A DNA stretch of 64,000 nucleotides from Metaphire vulgaris. Lineage: Eukaryota > Annelida > Clitellata > Crassiclitellata > Megascolecidae. Each line of letters begins with the position of its first letter. The first letter of the stretch is position 1. Made by a program: the position numbers and the translations under genes. The stretch lies in NCBI GenBank assembly GCA_018105865.1, contig CM030863.1:3501601-3565600 (forward strand). Reading direction: 5' to 3'. The notes beneath the pieces are model-generated. The model had not been told where the DNA came from. It made no database searches and saw only the letters and a list, made by a program, of their open reading frames with translations. This document shows positions 63,989-64,000 of the stretch, piece after piece.

Positions 63989-64000
63989 GACACCACTTGA

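Overview
This is eukaryotic genomic DNA from an animal, probably a marine invertebrate. The evidence is spliced genes with GT/AG introns (RING/B-box TRIM, microsomal P450, von Willebrand C-like, immunoglobulin-like), LINE, SINE, hAT, Harbinger and Ty3/gypsy elements, TTAGGG-like motifs, and abundant AAT, TAC, CAT and TA microsatellites. I cannot name the species. Nothing bacterial (operons, ribosome binding sites, CRISPR) is present.

Layout. 1-196: edge exon of an unrecognised minus-strand gene. 280-3030: LINE remnants, one split by a hAT MITE. 3642-4796: TRIM-type RING/B-box/coiled-coil gene (-). 5161-11093: transposon-rich stretch with four hAT elements that show clear or near 8-bp target duplications. 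11272-15921: cytochrome P450 gene (+), four exons in phase, with no recognisable heme-binding exon. 17941-20150: an array of about nine 233-bp tandem repeats. 20430-32085: small secreted von Willebrand C-like gene (+), five phase-consistent exons, with a 3.6-kb CR1/L2-like LINE in intron 3. 32590-45240 and 48050-62560: two copies of a direct segmental duplication, each holding a minus-strand gene for a predicted type I membrane receptor. 62560-64000: flanking sequence with LINE and hAT ends.

The most interesting object is the duplicated receptor. Exons were read by splice signals and phase: signal peptide, one Ig V-like domain, a Cys-rich domain, a Ser/Thr/Asn stalk and a transmembrane segment, all joined by phase-1 introns. 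Several alternative-looking cytoplasmic exons then follow, each entered in phase 1 and each carrying a tyrosine motif (YLDL, YHSI, YTSI, YTSM, YTHI). Copy A has lost most of one tail exon to a LINE. Copy B has a truncated second Ig exon and a young, internally deleted gypsy element in an intron. The architecture resembles paired immune or allorecognition receptors, but that role is inference.

A second theme is the non-autonomous transposons. At least fifteen families or copies with different terminal repeats share one internal module (TGACAAGC, an A-run, GGTCATCA). Third, CR1/L2-like LINE 3' ends repeatedly run straight into microsatellites, so LINE insertion probably seeded many of them. All coordinates come from reading by eye; no alignment or database search was run.
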